DNA of 64,000 nucleotides from Microbispora bryophytorum (GTDB lineage Bacteria; Actinomycetota; Actinomycetes; Streptosporangiales; Streptosporangiaceae), in contig NZ_VIRL01000016.1 of NCBI RefSeq assembly GCF_006874465.1, positions 1-64,000 on the forward strand, given 5' to 3'. Positions 26,369-35,067 of the stretch are shown piece after piece. The first letter of the stretch is position 1; every line of letters starts with the position of its first letter. The notes under the pieces are model-generated. The model was not told where the DNA came from. It saw only the letters and a list, made by a program, of their open reading frames with translations, and ran no database searches. The translations under genes were made by a program, and so were the position numbers.

Positions 26369-27181
26369 ATGGCCGCCGGGCTGCACTTCCACACCGCGCC
26401 CCCCGCCCGGACCGCGAGGGCGGCGGACCTGTCCGCGGTGCTCTACCGGGAGTACGCGCTGCTCGCCCGCAACCGGGTCTACCTCATCCTCGGCCTGACG
26501 CCGATGCTGGTGTACCTGCTGCTGGTGAACACCTCGCTGAGCAACCTCATCAGGGCCGTCGACTACAAGGGCGTCAGCGTGGGGTTCGCGGTCTTCCTGC
26601 TCCCCATGACGCTGGCGATGTCGGTCGTCAGCGCGGCGGGCACGTCCGCGATGGCCGTGTTCCAGGAGGAGATGAGCGGGGTGGCCACGCAGTTGTGGTC
26701 CTACCCCATGCGCCGGTCGCGCTTCCTGCTCGGCAAGATGATCGCCGGAGTGTCGCTCGTGCTGGGGCAGACCCTGCTGGGCCTCGCCGTAGCGGCGATC
26801 ATGTTCGACCTCCCGTTCGGCATGGAGAACTGGCTCGGGCTGCTGACGGCGCTCGCGCTGTCGGCCCTGGCGCTGAACGGGCTGTACCTGGCGGCCGCGA
26901 TCACGATCACGGACTACCAGGCCTTCATGGTGCTGTCGAACGTGTCGATGCCCGTTCTCGTCTTCAGCGCCCCCTCGATGTACACCACCGAGAGCATGCC
27001 GACCGTGCTGCAGTGGATCTCCGTGGTCAACCCGCTGACATACGCGATCAACGGCATGCGGGACGCCGCGGTCTTCGGCTTCGGCGAGGCATGGGTGGAC
27101 CTGCTCGTGCTGGCGATCATGGCGGTCGTCGGCTACGCCGTGGGCGGCCGGGCCCTGCTCAACCGCGCCCGCAACATCTGA
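26369..27181 (+). CDS. ABC-2 type transporter permease of the RiPP locus
   Basis: 270 residues, six predicted helices: VYLILGLTPMLVYLLLV, VSVGFAVFLLPMTLAMSVVSA, then the ABC-2 features AVFQEEMSGVATQLWSYPMRRSRFLLGKMI, VLGQTLLGLAVAAIMF, ALALSALALNGLYLAAAI and LVLAIMAVVGYAVGGRALL. Starts 2 bp after the ATPase stop. Partner of that ATPase. Its last five codons and stop are echoed downstream in a run of 15-bp repeats. Confidence 0.87.
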   Translation: MAAGLHFHTAPPARTARAADLSAVLYREYALLARNRVYLILGLTPMLVYLLLVNTSLSNLIRAVDYKGVSVGFAVFLLPMTLAMSVVSAAGTSAMAVFQEEMSGVATQLWSYPMRRSRFLLGKMIAGVSLVLGQTLLGLAVAAIMFDLPFGMENWLGLLTALALSALALNGLYLAAAITITDYQAFMVLSNVSMPVLVFSAPSMYTTESMPTVLQWISVVNPLTYAINGMRDAAVFGFGEAWVDLLVLAIMAVVGYAVGGRALLNRARNI

Positions 27182-27274
27182 GCCCGCAACATCTGAGCCG
27201 GCGACATCTGAGCCGACGGCAACGCCTGAGCCGGCGACGTCCGGGCCCGCGATATCCGGGCCCGCGACATCTGA
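27167..27274 (+). repeat. Tandem copies of the permease's last codons and stop
   Basis: Unit GCCCGCAACATCTGA (Ala-Arg-Asn-Ile-stop) at the gene end is followed by six diverged copies: five of 15 bp and one of 18 bp, the last ending at 27274. Four of the copies still end in TGA and two have CGG instead. All lie in the frame of the gene. The remaining gap to the YcaO start (27275-27348) holds no other feature I can see. Confidence 0.85.
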
Positions 27275-27348
27275 GCGCACCATCCGAACCCGCCGGCTCT
27301 ATCCGGCACCTCACCTCGGCACCTCATCTCGACCAGGGCAAGGGGACG

Positions 27349-28512
27349 ATGCGGACAGACACCTCCTCCCACTCATGGATCCTCTCCCTTCCTGACCAGT
27401 CGAAGGTCCGGTTGCCGGGGACGGACCGGGCCAGCTCCCCGGCCGCCTCACTGGAGATGGCCGGCCGGGCCGGGCGCAGGGCCGGGATCACCCGGGTCGC
27501 GGACATCACGATGCTCGACACCCTCGGCATCCCGACGTTCCAGGCGATAAGACCCACGGCCCGGACCCTGGCCGTCTCCCAGGGGAAGGGCGTCACCGCC
27601 GACCTGGCGAAGCTGTCGGCGATGATGGAGGCCATCGAACTCTGGCACGCCGAGCAGCCCATGCGGCCGGTCGCCACGACCTCCCCCCGCGAGGTGGCCG
27701 GAAAGCTGGGCTACGACGTCCACGCGCTCCCGCTGTGCACGCCGACCCTGCTGCACGACGGCCTTCCGGTGGACTGGGTCGCCGCCAAGTCACTGGTCGA
27801 CGGGGCGCGGACCCTCGTCCCGAAGGACGTGGTGGAGTTCACCCTCGTCCGCAGGACGGGCTGGAACCCGCCGGTGTTCTTCTCCTCGACCAACGGCCTG
27901 GCCAGCGGGAACACGCAGGCCGAAGCCGTACTGCACGCGTTGTACGAGGTGATCGAACGGGACGCGGTGACGGGCTTCATGATCGGCGGTGACCGAGGCG
28001 TCCGGGTCGACCCGCGCTCGCTCGGGTCGCCGGTCGTCGACGACCTGTGCGTGACGATGGAGCGGGCCGGGGTCCGCCTGGAGGCGAGGTCCCTGACCTC
28101 GCCCACCGGGCTGCCGTGCTTCGTCGCCCGGATCACCTGTGACGACTATCCTCCGCCGTTCCTGGGCTTCGGCTGCCACCTGAGCTCGGACATCGCGCTC
28201 AGCCGCGCCCTCACCGAGGCCGCGCAGGCCAGGCTGGGCTACGTCTCGGGCGCGCGTGACGACCTGCGTCCCGACATCCAGGAGGACCTGGGCGCCAGGC
28301 GCCGGCCGGAGCCGCCGCGGGAGGCCGAAGCGCCGATATCGCCCATGCACGCGCACGAGAGCCTGGTCGACGACCTGGAGGACGTGGTGAAACGGGCCGC
28401 GGTCGCCTTCTCGCACCCGCCCCTCGTCGTCGACCTGACGAGGGAGGACATGGGTGTCCCGGTCGTCAGGGTGCTGGCGCCGGGGAGCCGCGTATGCCCG
28501 GAGGTTTTCTGA
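27349..28512 (+). CDS. YcaO-domain protein (TfuA-partnered type)
   Basis: 387 residues. ATP-site motifs: AKLSAMMEAIELWHAE, SGNTQAEAVLHALYEVIERDAV (about residues 186-208) and LTEAAQARLGYVSGARDD (about 288-305). The C-terminus (SRVCPEVF) lacks the PxPxP tail of azoline cyclodehydratases and there is no fused or adjacent E1/ocin-ThiF partner, while tfuA follows directly; this pattern is known from peptide backbone thioamidation enzymes, so thioamide formation on the precursor is the leading idea. SD AGGGGAC. Stop and the next ATG overlap in a repeated TGATGAG junction. Confidence 0.92.
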   Translation: MRTDTSSHSWILSLPDQSKVRLPGTDRASSPAASLEMAGRAGRRAGITRVADITMLDTLGIPTFQAIRPTARTLAVSQGKGVTADLAKLSAMMEAIELWHAEQPMRPVATTSPREVAGKLGYDVHALPLCTPTLLHDGLPVDWVAAKSLVDGARTLVPKDVVEFTLVRRTGWNPPVFFSSTNGLASGNTQAEAVLHALYEVIERDAVTGFMIGGDRGVRVDPRSLGSPVVDDLCVTMERAGVRLEARSLTSPTGLPCFVARITCDDYPPPFLGFGCHLSSDIALSRALTEAAQARLGYVSGARDDLRPDIQEDLGARRRPEPPREAEAPISPMHAHESLVDDLEDVVKRAAVAFSHPPLVVDLTREDMGVPVVRVLAPGSRVCPEVF

Positions 28513-28552
28513 TGAGCGGGGTCTTCTGATGAGCGGGGATGTTCTGATGAGC
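28494..28552 (+). repeat. Repeated stop-start junction between YcaO and TfuA genes
   Basis: TTCTGATGAGC occurs three times (around 28507, 28524 and 28542) in units of 17 and 18 bp separated by GGGG. Each copy offers a TGATG stop-start overlap; the first ATG dead-ends after five codons, the second (28529) and third (28547) open the tfuA frame. Confidence 0.85.
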
Positions 28553-29917
28553 TCGCCGAACGTGGTCGTCTTCACCGGCCCCACGATCTCCCGTGACGAG
28601 GTCCTGAGCGTCCTGCCACAGGCGCGGGTACGGCCGCCCGTGGCTCGCGGCGACCTTCTCTCCGAGTCCTGGTGCCCGGACGACACCGCCGTCATCATCG
28701 ACGGCTACTACCGCGAGCGGCTGTCGGTGGGCCACAAGGAGATCCTCTGGCTGCTCGACGAGGGTGTCCACGTCATCGGCGCGGCCAGCATGGGCGCGTT
28801 GCGCGCGGCGGAGCTGAGCCCGTACGGCATGAGCGGCGCGGGGACCGTGTTCGACATGTACGCGACCGGCGAGGTCGACGGGGACGACGAGGTCGCCGTG
28901 GTGCACGGACCGGCCGACCGGGGATACCCCGCCGGCACGGTGGCGCTGGTCAACATCCGGTACGGCTGTCGCGAGGGCGCGCGGACGGGCCTGATCCCGG
29001 CGGCGGCCGGGGAGCGGATCGTCCGGGCCGCGAAGGCGCTGCCCTTCATGCGGCGGAGCTGGCGCGAGCTGGACGCGGCGCTGGACGCGGCGGTGGACGT
29101 GGCGGCGGGCTCCGGCGACCGCGACCATCTCGCAACGCTGCAGCGGCTGATCGGCACGGGTGAGTGGGACGTCAAGCGGCTGGACGCGATAGCGGCGCTG
29201 CGGGCGGTCGGCGGGCGCACTGCCGAAGCGTCCAGTGAGAGGTCCGGCGAGGGGTCCGCGGACTGGGAGGCCGGCACGGCGCTGACGGGGATCACCCACT
29301 ACGAGGCGCTCAAATGGCGGTCGAGGCGCGAGTACGCGCCCGGCAGGTGGATGACCGACCTCGACGTCGTGAACGCGGGGCGGCTGTTCGGCGACGACTA
29401 CCCCCGCCTGCACGAGGAGGCGCTGACCGGCCTGCTGACGGACTTCGCCGCGGCCCAAGGCCTCGACCTGGAGGCGTACGCCCGCGCCCGGCTCGGGGTC
29501 GCCGAGCCCGCCGCCCTGCCGTCCGTCCTCGCGTCGTGGCTTACGGAGGCGGAGCTCGCCACCCTCGCCGTCGCCGAGCAGCTCCGGCTGGTCATGGTGC
29601 GGGTCTGGCCGATCTGGCAGTCGGAGGACTGGAGGCCGGTCGTCCTGGAACGGGTCAGGGAGTCGGACCGCTGGCACGAGTGGTCCGAGATCGTCGCCCG
29701 CGCCGACGAGGCCGCGGAGCGGACCCGCGGCAGGCTCGCCGTCCCGCCGCCGGAGATCTGCGCGAAAATCTTCCTGCGCCACTGGCAGCGCAAGGGGACC
29801 ACGGTGGAGGTGGAGCTGGCCCGGCGGGGTTTCACCGGCATGCCGGAGCTGGGGAACACCGTCAGGAGGTTCTTCGCCCTCGACGTCCAGAACGCGCGTG
29901 CCCCGGAGCGTGCCTGA
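28529..29917 (+). CDS. TfuA-like protein
   Basis: 462 residues from ATG 28529 (ATG 28547 is equally possible). TfuA core at about residues 8-150: VVVFTGPTISRDEVLSVLP, VRPPVARGDL, AVIIDGYYRERLSVGHKEILWLLDEGVHVIGAASMGALRAAELSPYGM and GPADRGYPAGTVALVNIRYG. The remaining 300 residues are helical, without a motif I recognise. TfuA proteins act with YcaO to deliver sulfur or otherwise enable thioamidation of backbone amides. Length is large for the family, which is often about 200-450 residues. The end is followed by 21-bp repeats containing TGATGAGCAGGGC. Confidence 0.9.
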   Translation: MSGDVLMSSPNVVVFTGPTISRDEVLSVLPQARVRPPVARGDLLSESWCPDDTAVIIDGYYRERLSVGHKEILWLLDEGVHVIGAASMGALRAAELSPYGMSGAGTVFDMYATGEVDGDDEVAVVHGPADRGYPAGTVALVNIRYGCREGARTGLIPAAAGERIVRAAKALPFMRRSWRELDAALDAAVDVAAGSGDRDHLATLQRLIGTGEWDVKRLDAIAALRAVGGRTAEASSERSGEGSADWEAGTALTGITHYEALKWRSRREYAPGRWMTDLDVVNAGRLFGDDYPRLHEEALTGLLTDFAAAQGLDLEAYARARLGVAEPAALPSVLASWLTEAELATLAVAEQLRLVMVRVWPIWQSEDWRPVVLERVRESDRWHEWSEIVARADEAAERTRGRLAVPPPEICAKIFLRHWQRKGTTVEVELARRGFTGMPELGNTVRRFFALDVQNARAPERA

Positions 29918-29975
29918 TGAGCAGGGCCGCGCGCCTGATGAGCAGGGCGGCGCGCCTGATGAGCAGGGCACGACC
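29915..29975 (+). repeat. 21-bp tandem repeats at the TfuA stop
   Basis: TGATGAGCAGGGCCGCGCGCC begins with the tfuA stop codon and is present twice almost exactly (29915-29935, 29936-29956) plus a 19-bp partial third (29957-29975). Each repeat holds a TGATGAG stop-start overlap, like the YcaO-TfuA junction. Confidence 0.9.
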
Positions 29976-30068
29976 ATGAGCACGGGAGCCGCTGACGCCG
30001 GCCGGGCCGGCCCCGGCGGACGGCCATGTCCGGAACCGTCGGCGCGCCCCGTGAGGAGAGGGTCATGA
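29976..30068 (+). CDS. Possible 30-residue ORF coupled to the P450 gene
   Basis: ATG 29976 opens MSTGAADAGRAGPGGRPCPE and ends in a TGA that overlaps the P450 ATG (ATGA). No SD of quality and no similarity I know. It may only keep ribosomes moving across the gap from tfuA to the P450 gene. Reported as a candidate, not as an established gene. Confidence 0.3.
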   Translation: MSTGAADAGRAGPGGRPCPEPSARPVRRGS

Positions 30069-31330
30069 CCGCGACCACGATCGAGCAGCCGTTCGACCCG
30101 GCGGCCGCGCGGCATCGTCCGAACCCCCACCCGCTGCTCCACCGCATGCGCGAGCACGCGCCGGTCTACCGGTACGTGAGCCCGGTCAGCGGCCGGGTGC
30201 TGTGGTACCTGACGCGATACGCCGACGTGCAGCGGGTGCTGCTCGATCCGGACGTCGGGCGTCAGCTCGACCGGCTGCCGCCCGAACTCGCCGCGCCGCA
30301 CCGCCGGGCGGAGAGCCGTGACCCGCTGGCCATGCTGCGGCGTAACGTGTTCCATCTCGACCCACCCGACCACACGCGCATACGCCGGCTGATGGCGCCG
30401 GCCTTCGGCACCCGTACGGTGGCCGTGCTGGAGCGGCACGTCCAGCGGGTCGCCGGTGAGCTGGTGGACGGCATGGCGGCCGCCGGAGGCGAGGCCGACC
30501 TGATCCGGGACCTGGCGCTGCCGCTGCCGATCCTGGTCGTCGCCGAGCTGCTCGGCCTGCCCTCCGAGGACCGCGCCCGGCTGCGCGGGTGGAGCGACGA
30601 GATCGTGGGCAGCGGGGACGCGTTCCGGGTGCGCCGCGCCGGCATGGAGTTCATGGCGTACGCCGGCGAGAGGATCGACGAGCGGCGGGCGCATCCGGGG
30701 GAGGACCTGCTGTCCCGGCTCGCCGAGGCGGAGCGGGCGGGCGCGATCGGCCGCATGGAACTGATCTCCAGCGTGTTCCAGCTGCTGCTCGCCGGGGACG
30801 AGACGACGGTCAACCTGATCGGGAACGGCGTGCTGGAGCTGCTGCGGCACCCCCGCGAGCTGGAGCGGCTGCGTGCGCGCCCCGAGCTGATCGGCTCGAT
30901 GGTCGAGGAGGCGCTGCGGTACAACGGCCCCGTCGGGCACTCCCGGCCGCTGTACGCCCTCGCCGACGTGGAGATCGGCGGCAGAGCGATCCCTCGTGGG
31001 GACATCGTGGTCCCGGTGCTGCTGGCTGCCAACCGCGATCCGGCGGTCTTTCCCCGGCCGGACGTCTTCGACATCGGCCGCAGCCCGAACCGCCATCTGG
31101 GCTTCGGCCACGGCGCCCACTTCTGCCTCGGCGCGGCGCTGGCGCGGATGCAGGCCGCGGCCGCGATCGGCGCGCTGCTGCACGGCTTCCCCGAGATCGC
31201 CCTGGCGGTCGACCCCGCCGACCTCGAGTGGACGCCCGACCTGTTCCTGCACGGCGTACGCCGCCTGCCCCTGCGGTTACGCGCTCACCGGACACCTGTC
31301 AGCCGCCGAAAGGAGCCGGCCCATGAGTGA
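30065..31330 (+). CDS. Cytochrome P450 of the RiPP locus
   Basis: 421 residues from ATG 30065 with GAGGAGAGG upstream. I-helix LLLAGDETTVNL, K-helix ExxR in EEALRYNGP, and heme loop FGHGAHFCLGAALAR with the thiolate Cys near residue 354. Bacterial soluble class I P450 (CYP107-like style). Oxidative tailoring of the RiPP is the expected role: hydroxylation or cross-linking. Overlaps the methyltransferase start by 8 bp, so the two are tightly coupled. Confidence 0.92.
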   Translation: MTATTIEQPFDPAAARHRPNPHPLLHRMREHAPVYRYVSPVSGRVLWYLTRYADVQRVLLDPDVGRQLDRLPPELAAPHRRAESRDPLAMLRRNVFHLDPPDHTRIRRLMAPAFGTRTVAVLERHVQRVAGELVDGMAAAGGEADLIRDLALPLPILVVAELLGLPSEDRARLRGWSDEIVGSGDAFRVRRAGMEFMAYAGERIDERRAHPGEDLLSRLAEAERAGAIGRMELISSVFQLLLAGDETTVNLIGNGVLELLRHPRELERLRARPELIGSMVEEALRYNGPVGHSRPLYALADVEIGGRAIPRGDIVVPVLLAANRDPAVFPRPDVFDIGRSPNRHLGFGHGAHFCLGAALARMQAAAAIGALLHGFPEIALAVDPADLEWTPDLFLHGVRRLPLRLRAHRTPVSRRKEPAHE

Positions 31331-32357
31331 CCGACCGCGAGGCCTCGCGGGATACGCGAACCTGTCCCGGATGGCCTTCGGCTACGCGTCCTCGCAGATC
31401 CTCTACGCGGCCGTCCGGCTCGGCGTGCCGGAGCTGCTGGCGCAGGGGGACGTACCGGTGACGCGGCTCGCGGAGTCGACCGGGTCGGACCCGCACGCGC
31501 TGGGCCGGCTGCTGCGCGCGCTGGTGGTGCTGGGCGTGGCCGAAGAGGGGGAGCCCGGGTGCTTCACGCTGACCGAGCAGGGGCAGCCGCTGCGCGCCGA
31601 CCACCCGTGGTCGATGCGCTCCAGCCTCCTGCTGCTCGGCGACCCCGACACCTGGCGGGCGTGGGGGGCGCTGACCCACAGCGTTAGGACCGGTGAGGTG
31701 GCGTGGGACCACGTGCACGGCAGACCGCTGTTCGACCACCTCGCCCGCCACCCTGAGCTGTCGGCGGTGTTCAACACAGCGATGCGCGAGGGCACCGAAC
31801 GGATCGCGCCCGCGCTCCCCAGGGCGTACGACTTCAGCGGCGCCCACACCGTGGTCGACGTCGGCGGCGGGAACGGCTCGCTGCTGGCCGCGGTGCTGGC
31901 CGCCACCCCGGGCATCAAGGGAATCCTGTTCGACACCGCCGAGGGGATCGCGGGCGCCGCTGAGGAGCTGCGGCGGGCGGGACTGTCCGACCGGTGCTCC
32001 ATCGAGGCAGGCGACTTCTTCGAGGCGGTGCCCGAGGGCGACGTCATGCTGGTGAAGGGTGTCCTGCACGACTGGGACGACCGGCGCTGCATCGCTCTTC
32101 TGCGCGGTTGCCGCAGGTCGATCGCGGCGGACGGCCGCCTGCTCGTGCTGGAGCCGGTGATGCCGTCCGGTCTCGGGACGCCGGAGGCGGCAGGGGCCGT
32201 CATGAGCGACATCGCCATGCTCGTCTACACCGGTGGCCGGGAGCGCGGCATGACCGAGTTCCGGGACCTGTTCGCCGCGGCGGGCTTCGAGCTGGCCGAG
32301 GTCACGCCGCCGCTGGGAGGCTCGGAGATCCGGGTCCTCGTGTCGAAGCCGGTCTGA
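31323..32357 (+). CDS. SAM-dependent O-methyltransferase (family 2)
   Basis: 344 residues. N-terminal dimerisation winged helix (LAGYANLSRMAFGYASSQILYAAVRLGVPELLA), then SAM motif I VVDVGGGNGSLLAAVLA, motif II GIKGILFDTAEGIAGA, GDFFEAVPEGDVMLVKGVLHDWDD containing the typical H-D-W-x-D catalytic segment, and LLVLEPVMPSG. Small-molecule O-methyltransferase type as in polyketide and RiPP tailoring. SD AAAGGAG within the P450 end. Last gene of the plus-strand operon; its last six codons and stop are echoed three times. Confidence 0.9.
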   Translation: MSDRPRGLAGYANLSRMAFGYASSQILYAAVRLGVPELLAQGDVPVTRLAESTGSDPHALGRLLRALVVLGVAEEGEPGCFTLTEQGQPLRADHPWSMRSSLLLLGDPDTWRAWGALTHSVRTGEVAWDHVHGRPLFDHLARHPELSAVFNTAMREGTERIAPALPRAYDFSGAHTVVDVGGGNGSLLAAVLAATPGIKGILFDTAEGIAGAAEELRRAGLSDRCSIEAGDFFEAVPEGDVMLVKGVLHDWDDRRCIALLRGCRRSIAADGRLLVLEPVMPSGLGTPEAAGAVMSDIAMLVYTGGRERGMTEFRDLFAAAGFELAEVTPPLGGSEIRVLVSKPV

Positions 32358-32420
32358 GTGTCGGAGTCGGTCTGAGTGTCGAAACCGGCCTGAGTGTCTG
32401 AGCCGGCCTGAGTGTCGAAG
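32340..32420 (+). repeat. 18-bp tandem copies of the methyltransferase's last codons and stop
   Basis: GTGTCGAAGCCGGTCTGA (Val-Ser-Lys-Pro-Val-stop) at 32340-32357 is followed by diverged copies at 32358, 32376 and 32394, each 18 bp, in frame and ending in TGA, and a partial copy from 32412. Confidence 0.9.
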
Positions 32421-32505
32421 GGCCGTGGCGTCCCGGACAGATCCCGCGTACCGGGCTGCCCACCGGCGGTGCCGCGGTCGGCCGCGGGGCGGGACGTCGA
32501 TCGGG

Positions 32506-33483
32506 CTAAGGGACAAGGACGATCTTGCCCGTCGTGCGGCGGTTTTCCAGGTCGGCGTGCGCGTCACCGGCGCGGCCGAGGGGATAGCGGGTGATCAGTG
32601 GGTGGAGTACGCCGTCGGCGGCTGCGCGGATCGCGCGGTCCTGCAGCGCGTTGATGGTGCCGGCGCGTTCCAGCATCTGCGGGCCGATCGCCCAGGTGAC
32701 GGTGCAGGCGTGCTCGATGATGTCGTCGGTGGTGATGCGGGTGGCGGCCCCGGAGGACCAGCCGTGCAGGAGAAATCTTCCGCCGGGGGCGAGCAGGTCG
32801 AACGCCTGCCGGCCCGCGGTTCCTCCGACGCCGTCGAACACGATGCCGACTCCTCTGCCCTTGAGGGCGTCGCGCACCGCCTCCGGCCAGTGCGGGTCGC
32901 GGTAGTCGACCGCGATGCCGGCGCCCAGGGACCTGGCCAGCCGAACCTTTTCCGGCCCGCCGGCCACGCCGACGACGATCACGCCCTGGTGGCGTAGGGC
33001 CTGCACGAGCAGAGCGCCGATGCCGCCGGCCGCCGAGGTGACCAGCGCGACGTCGCCGGGCTTGGCGTTTGAGCTGTCGAGGATCCCGAGCGTCGTCGTG
33101 CCCGTGGTGATCACCGCCACCGCGGTTTCCGCGGTCAGATGGTCGGGGATGTGGTGAAGGGCGTCGATCGTCGTCACCGCCTGTTCGGCGTAGCCGCCGT
33201 ACGACTCGAGCGTGCCGACGACCCGGCGGCCCAACCAGCTCCCGTCGACGTCCGGGCCCAGCGCGCTCACGACACCCGCGACCTCACCCCCCAGAACGAC
33301 AGGTAGTTCGGGAGCACTGTGCGGGCCCACGCCGCGACCGGCCCGCAGCGTCGTCTCGATGAAGTGCACGCCGCTGGCCTGCACGTCGATGCGGACCTGC
33401 CCCCTGCCGGGCACCGGTGCAGCGACCTGCTCGTATCGAAGGTTCTCGGCGGGCCCGAACTCGTGGAGCCTGACTGCGTACAC
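32506..33483 (-). CDS. Zinc-independent quinone oxidoreductase (MDR family)
   Basis: 325 residues from GTG 33483 with GAAAGG upstream. VYAVRLHEFGPAENLRYEQVAAPVPGRGQVRIDVQASGVHFIETTLRAG, VLGGEVAGVVSALG, nucleotide motif VTSAAGGIGALLVQALRHQG, IVFDGVGG and C-terminal LENRRTTGKIVLVP fit the QOR/zeta-crystallin branch without structural zinc Cys. NADPH-dependent reduction of quinones or enones. First of a minus-strand trio (with MFS and FMN reductase) sitting between the two RiPP operons; membership in the RiPP pathway is uncertain. Confidence 0.88.
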   Translation of the reverse strand: MYAVRLHEFGPAENLRYEQVAAPVPGRGQVRIDVQASGVHFIETTLRAGRGVGPHSAPELPVVLGGEVAGVVSALGPDVDGSWLGRRVVGTLESYGGYAEQAVTTIDALHHIPDHLTAETAVAVITTGTTTLGILDSSNAKPGDVALVTSAAGGIGALLVQALRHQGVIVVGVAGGPEKVRLARSLGAGIAVDYRDPHWPEAVRDALKGRGVGIVFDGVGGTAGRQAFDLLAPGGRFLLHGWSSGAATRITTDDIIEHACTVTWAIGPQMLERAGTINALQDRAIRAAADGVLHPLITRYPLGRAGDAHADLENRRTTGKIVLVP

Positions 33484-33600
33484 GGATGATGCGCCTTTCT
33501 CGAAAGAGCGGCCGGCCACGCCGGATTCGCCGTACGCGTGCGGGTCCCGGAGCGTGCTGTCCGGTGACCGGCCTGCAACCGGCGCCGTGCCTGCCCGGGA

Positions 33601-35061
33601 TCAACGGGTGCGGACCGCGGTCGCGGTCACCGGCGCCGCGGTCGACGGGCCAGGGGAACGCCGTCGGCGCGGCAGGAACAGCGCGGGTACGCTCGCCAGG
33701 GCCAGCAACGTCACCGCCCACCAGTAGGTGTGCTGGAACGCGGCGGCCTGCTGCCGCTGGCTCGCGGCGTCGGCCATGTGCGAGGCGAGGACCACCGACA
33801 TCAGCGCGGTTCCGATGGATGTGCCGATCTGAGAGACGATGTTGATCGTGGTGCTTCCGGAGGGAACGTCATCGGGGGCCAGCGTGCGGGTCGCCGTCGT
33901 GTTGACCGGCATCATCACCATGCCGACACCGGCGCCCATCACCAGCATCGCCGCGCACAACCGCCAGTAGGGCGTGCCGGGTCCGAGTTGAAGGCCGAAC
34001 AGGGACAGCCCGAGTGCGGCGACCACGATGCCGGAGACGACCATCAGCCGGGGAGACACCCGGTCGATCCGCCGCGTGGCGATCTGCATCGAGGTGCCTA
34101 CGGCGACGGCCAGCGGAACGCCCAGCAGGCCGGACTCGGTCGCGGTGAGTCCTCGTGTCGTCTGGTAGTACATCGGCGTCAGCAGCATCGAGCCGAAGTA
34201 GCCGGCGGGGAACAGCACCATCGTCGCGATGCCGGCGGCGAAGGTACGGTCGCGGAACAGGCGCAACTGCAGGAGCGGGTGACGGGTGGTCAGGCCGCGC
34301 GCGACGAATCCGGCGATCAACAGCAGTCCCGCGACGATGGGCGGCAGCGCGCCCTGCAGCGTGAAGTCGCCGTGCGCGCCGCCGGCGGTCAGGCCGTAGA
34401 TCAGCAGGGCCAGGCCCGGCGACAGCATCAGCAGGCCCGGCACATCCAGCCGGCGCGCCGGCCGCGTCTCGTCGCTTGGCAGCAGCCGCGCCGCGAGTAC
34501 GAGCGCCACCGCGCCGACAGGCAGGTTGACCAGGAAGATCCAGTGCCAGGAAGCGGTGTCGATCAACCAGCCGCCCAGTATCGGCCCGCTCACCGGACCG
34601 ATCAGGACCGGAACACCCAGCACGGCCATCGCCCTGCCCATGTGCTCCCGGTCCGCGGCGCGGATGACCATCGCCATGCCGACCGGCACCAGCAGGCCGC
34701 CGCCGAGCCCCTGCACCACCCGGAACAGCACCAGTGTCTCGATGCCGGACGACAGCGCGGCCACCGCGGAGCCGCCGGTGAACAGGGCCAAGGCGGTGAG
34801 GTAGGTGCGCTTGGCGCCGAAACGGCCCATAGCCCAGGCGGCCACCGGGATCACGGCGCAAAGAGCGAGCGTGTAGCCGGTCGCCACCCACTGCACGGTG
34901 GCGAGTGGCGCGTCGAACACCGTCGCCAGCGGGTGGAGAGCGACGTTGACGATGGTCACGTCGAGCACGGCCATGATCGAGCCGATGACTACGACCACGA
35001 GGGTACGGGCGAGAGCGGCCGGGGGTCCGGCGGTTCGTGCCGGTCCGGTGACGGTGCTCAT
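33601..35061 (-). CDS. MFS exporter, DHA2 family
   Basis: 486 residues, 14 predicted helices. MAVLDVTIVNVALHPLATVF (DHA2 motif D1), GRFGAKRTYLTALALF (motif A), RVVQGLGGGLLVPVGMAMV, GPVSGPILGGWLIDTASWHWIFLVNLPVG (motif C) and TRHPLLQLRLFRDRTFA (DHA2 loop). Drug or metabolite efflux by proton antiport. Stands 6 bp from the FMN reductase gene and 117 bp from the quinone reductase gene; under the divergent TetR by position. Confidence 0.9.
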   Translation of the reverse strand: MSTVTGPARTAGPPAALARTLVVVVIGSIMAVLDVTIVNVALHPLATVFDAPLATVQWVATGYTLALCAVIPVAAWAMGRFGAKRTYLTALALFTGGSAVAALSSGIETLVLFRVVQGLGGGLLVPVGMAMVIRAADREHMGRAMAVLGVPVLIGPVSGPILGGWLIDTASWHWIFLVNLPVGAVALVLAARLLPSDETRPARRLDVPGLLMLSPGLALLIYGLTAGGAHGDFTLQGALPPIVAGLLLIAGFVARGLTTRHPLLQLRLFRDRTFAAGIATMVLFPAGYFGSMLLTPMYYQTTRGLTATESGLLGVPLAVAVGTSMQIATRRIDRVSPRLMVVSGIVVAALGLSLFGLQLGPGTPYWRLCAAMLVMGAGVGMVMMPVNTTATRTLAPDDVPSGSTTINIVSQIGTSIGTALMSVVLASHMADAASQRQQAAAFQHTYWWAVTLLALASVPALFLPRRRRSPGPSTAAPVTATAVRTR

Positions 35062-35067
35062 CGCCCG

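Noticed and set aside
29314-29979. Alternative-frame ORF inside the tfuA gene ending in RAARLMSRAARLMSRA repeats
   Set aside because: The repeats come from the 21-bp junction repeats; the frame has shadow-type composition.
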